Below are positions 61,840-64,000 of a DNA stretch of 64,000 bases, piece by piece (positions within the stretch are counted from its first letter, which is position 1; every line of letters begins with the position of its first letter). The notes under the pieces are model-generated. The model was not told the DNA's origin, did not search any database, and saw only the letters and a list, made by a program, of their open reading frames with translations. This stretch comes from Daphnia carinata (Eukaryota; Arthropoda; Branchiopoda; Diplostraca; Daphniidae): NCBI RefSeq assembly GCF_022539665.2, contig NC_081339.1, forward strand, positions 2,070,017 through 2,134,016, in the 5' to 3' direction. A program made the translations under genes and the position numbers.

Positions 61840-63884
61840 TCATAAAATTTTATTACATTGATCTTCCTTGGCTTTCCTCCGCAAGCTTAGCGGAATGTCC
61901 TCGTCAGACGAAAAATCCGTGATGGTCGGTAATTTCGAATCTAAATTGCTTTTGATAGGTTTTGGTTGAGTCTTTTCTCTTCGTTTTATCTTTCTTGGCA
62001 TTGGTTGAGTCACCCTTCATTCCGTAAGCAGTTTTAATATTTCGTCACATGGTGGAGAAACAAAAAAATGTACCTGTATATTCTTTTGATGTTCCCAGAA
62101 GCGGACAAGTCTTGAACGAAGGCATTCCATTCTGTATCAAACGAGCTTTTCCACTCCTCCCACTTCTCGTCGGAAACTATGGGATCTGATTTTACTGGCG
62201 TTGAATCAATAAAAAAATTATCGGTTGATGGGATATGGATCAGTGGCTTTTCGAGACACTGCATCTTTAATTTAGGTGGTTTCGTTATTCTGTCGGGTTG
62301 CCCTTCTAGTGACTTATTGTTAGAATAGTCAACAGCTAGACTGACTTGGTTTTGCAGCACATTAGAAACGGCAGAGGCACCCGATTGGAATCTTTTGCTT
62401 TCGTGAGTAGCCAGTTCTTTTTTCGGCCAAGAAACCAAAACATCCGCGGAAACTGGCTGGTCTTTGGTATTTTTTGAAAATAAAACATTAGGCAATGTAA
62501 CACTGGTGTTGTTGAGATGATGGTGTTTTGGATAATTAATAACACTCACGCGCTCTTCATTTTTCCTCGTTGCCTCCACTGCCGAAACTGTTGCATAATG
62601 TTTTGGCTGTTGAATGACACTAACTCCACCGACTACTTCACTGCCTAAGTTATTCTCAGTTTTTATCTCTGACAATTCGCTTAAATAGGTTTGCCGGTGT
62701 GGACGAAAATCAGTTGAAAGGCGAGGAGATGCATTAGCTTCCACATTTGCACGGAATGGTGCGAAGGTAATATTACTTGAAGTTGTGTTTGGAAGCTCTT
62801 GGATTTGACAGTTCTGTTGAAAAGAGGTCTGATGACGTACCATCATTTCCGGATTTTGAAGAACATTCGTTCGTTCACCAGGAAGCCCTAATGAAGTATA
62901 CTCGTATTTTTGTCTTGTAAATTTATTCCCGATCGAAATGTTCTGGATCCTTGAATCCCATTCTGAGCTCTGCTGTTCGAGAGTTGGTATGTCCTGTTGC
63001 TTCGAATATCGGTGCAGGGGACACGGTCGATTAAACAGACAATCACAGGAAACAGGCGCTGACGTATGTTCCGCCTGATTACGCCAATCCGATGCTAAAG
63101 GCAAGGATTCGTTGTACAATTTTCTGAATGTTGGCTGGCGACCACTTTCTCGAAAACTCGTTAAGTTTACATTGTCCCGCGAAGCTACAGTACGTTGAGA
63201 TTGCTGCACACTTTTGGATCTACTATCTTGAACAAATGTCGGTCTAACGAAATTTGCTGAATATGAGGAACAATCACTTGCTTCCGGCAGTCCCCGATGC
63301 AAATGATTAACAGTGGGAACCATGCATTCATTGTTTTTCACTGAAGCGTGCTGTCGGTGACCTTGACATGCCGCTGGTGTAACTATACGAGGGTTTGTGG
63401 TTACAACAGCCGGGATGGGCTGGTTATGATGTAAACGAATATTTGATGAAACATTACCACCTTCTGCATAGATGTTTTGTTGCCACACTTTTTTTTCACC
63501 ATACTGAATTCTGGGTGTATGAGCAGGGTACATGGCAGTGGGCTGAATCCAATTACGATGGTTAACTTCCATAATCGGCACATTAAATTCTTCGACTTGC
63601 TGTGAAGACTGGCTCTGTTGGTTGCTGGTAAAATTTTTTGAGTAAGGCTCAGAATAATATTGGGGCATTGTTCCATGGATGCTTGACTGAGTAGGACAGT
63701 TTGATTTAATCACTTGCGAATGAGACTGTAAATTGTATGATGTCTCATGATTCCTTTTTACACCAGTTTTAGCTTCAGGAAAATGAATGAATGGTGGTAC
63801 AATGCCAACACCATTATCTTTGGGTTTTCCTGGGTGTCCTTGGAAGAATTCGCGTGTTCCTCGAATTAAATGGGAAAAATCCAT
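61840..63884 (-). CDS. Large, mostly disordered protein of unknown function
   Basis: Two coding exons (63884-62074 and 62014-61840) join in phase and give 661 residues. The ATG at 63884 is 13 nt after a pyrimidine-rich acceptor (TGTCTTGTAG), so a 5' UTR intron is likely. The frame stays open further upstream, but that reads through the presumed intron. The protein is rich in Gln, Asn, Ser and Pro without repeats. Notable segments are an N-terminal FSHLIRGTREFFQGH, a Cys/His cluster CDCLFNRPCPLHR, a Trp-rich segment WEEWKSSFDTEWNAFVQDL near residue 585, and a basic then acidic tail (PRKIKRREK; SSDEDIPLSLRRK) that suggests a nuclear protein. I recognise no family. The length and clean splice make a real gene likely. 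Confidence 0.75.
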
Positions 63885-64000
63885 GTTGTTTGAATTCCTA
63901 CAAGACACTTTAAAAAGCAACTCAAAAGTTAACAGAATAGCAGAAGGAGGGATATGAAAAAAAGCACCGTATAACATAGATAAACATGAATTTGCAGCTT
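63885..64000 (-). other. 5' UTR and probable intron of the 661-residue gene
   Basis: Contains the likely acceptor directly upstream of the start codon. The promoter lies outside the window. Confidence 0.45.

Noticed and set aside
63885-63977. N-terminal extension of the 661-residue protein from an ATG near 63,977
   Set aside because: The extra segment reads through a pyrimidine-rich tract ending TGTCTTGTAG, a good acceptor directly before the chosen ATG.

Overview
The window is animal genomic DNA, most likely from a branchiopod crustacean such as Daphnia. This is inferred from arthropod-type genes (a CYP302A1-like ecdysteroid P450, CNK, TAF12, NDUFB1), short spliceosomal introns (mostly 60-100 nt), small intergenic gaps on the right and abundant A/T homopolymers. 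No species call was verified. All gene models below were spliced by hand: each intron has GT/AG ends and the phase is continuous across every join.

Layout. Positions 1-27,700 form a gene-poor stretch packed with poly(A)/poly(T) runs and CA/GA microsatellites, with no gene I can defend. At 27,755-35,249 (minus) lies a 17-exon scaffold gene, connector enhancer of KSR (SAM, CRIC, PDZ, PH, long Ser/Pro tail). Divergent from it, at 36,246-38,794 (plus), is an 8-exon mitochondrial P450 of the disembodied/CYP302A1 type. An ankyrin-repeat plus SOCS-box gene follows at 40,526-43,375 (plus), then a secreted glycine-rich protein at 44,010-45,502 (minus, TATA box visible). A secreted C-type lectin at 47,527-49,536 (plus) has its lectin domain split by a symmetric three-exon cassette. 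NDUFB1 (plus) and TAF12 (minus) converge at 50,215-51,091 with interleaved poly(A) signals.

Positions 51,340-60,340 are a nest of repeats: a 2.2-kb-arm palindrome and a second, partly deleted copy. Both are centred on tRNA-like modules and carry a multi-exon coiled-coil reading frame and a GC-rich, hairpin-rich block conserved in three copies. At 61,840-63,884 (minus) is a two-exon gene for a 661-residue protein that I do not recognise.

The most interesting points are the lectin domain interrupted by a phase 1-1 exon cassette that could be skipped in frame, and the palindromic repeat with tRNA-like centre and structured block. The genes do not form a pathway. CNK works in Ras/MAPK signalling, the P450 in ecdysteroid synthesis, NDUFB1 in complex I and TAF12 in TFIID.
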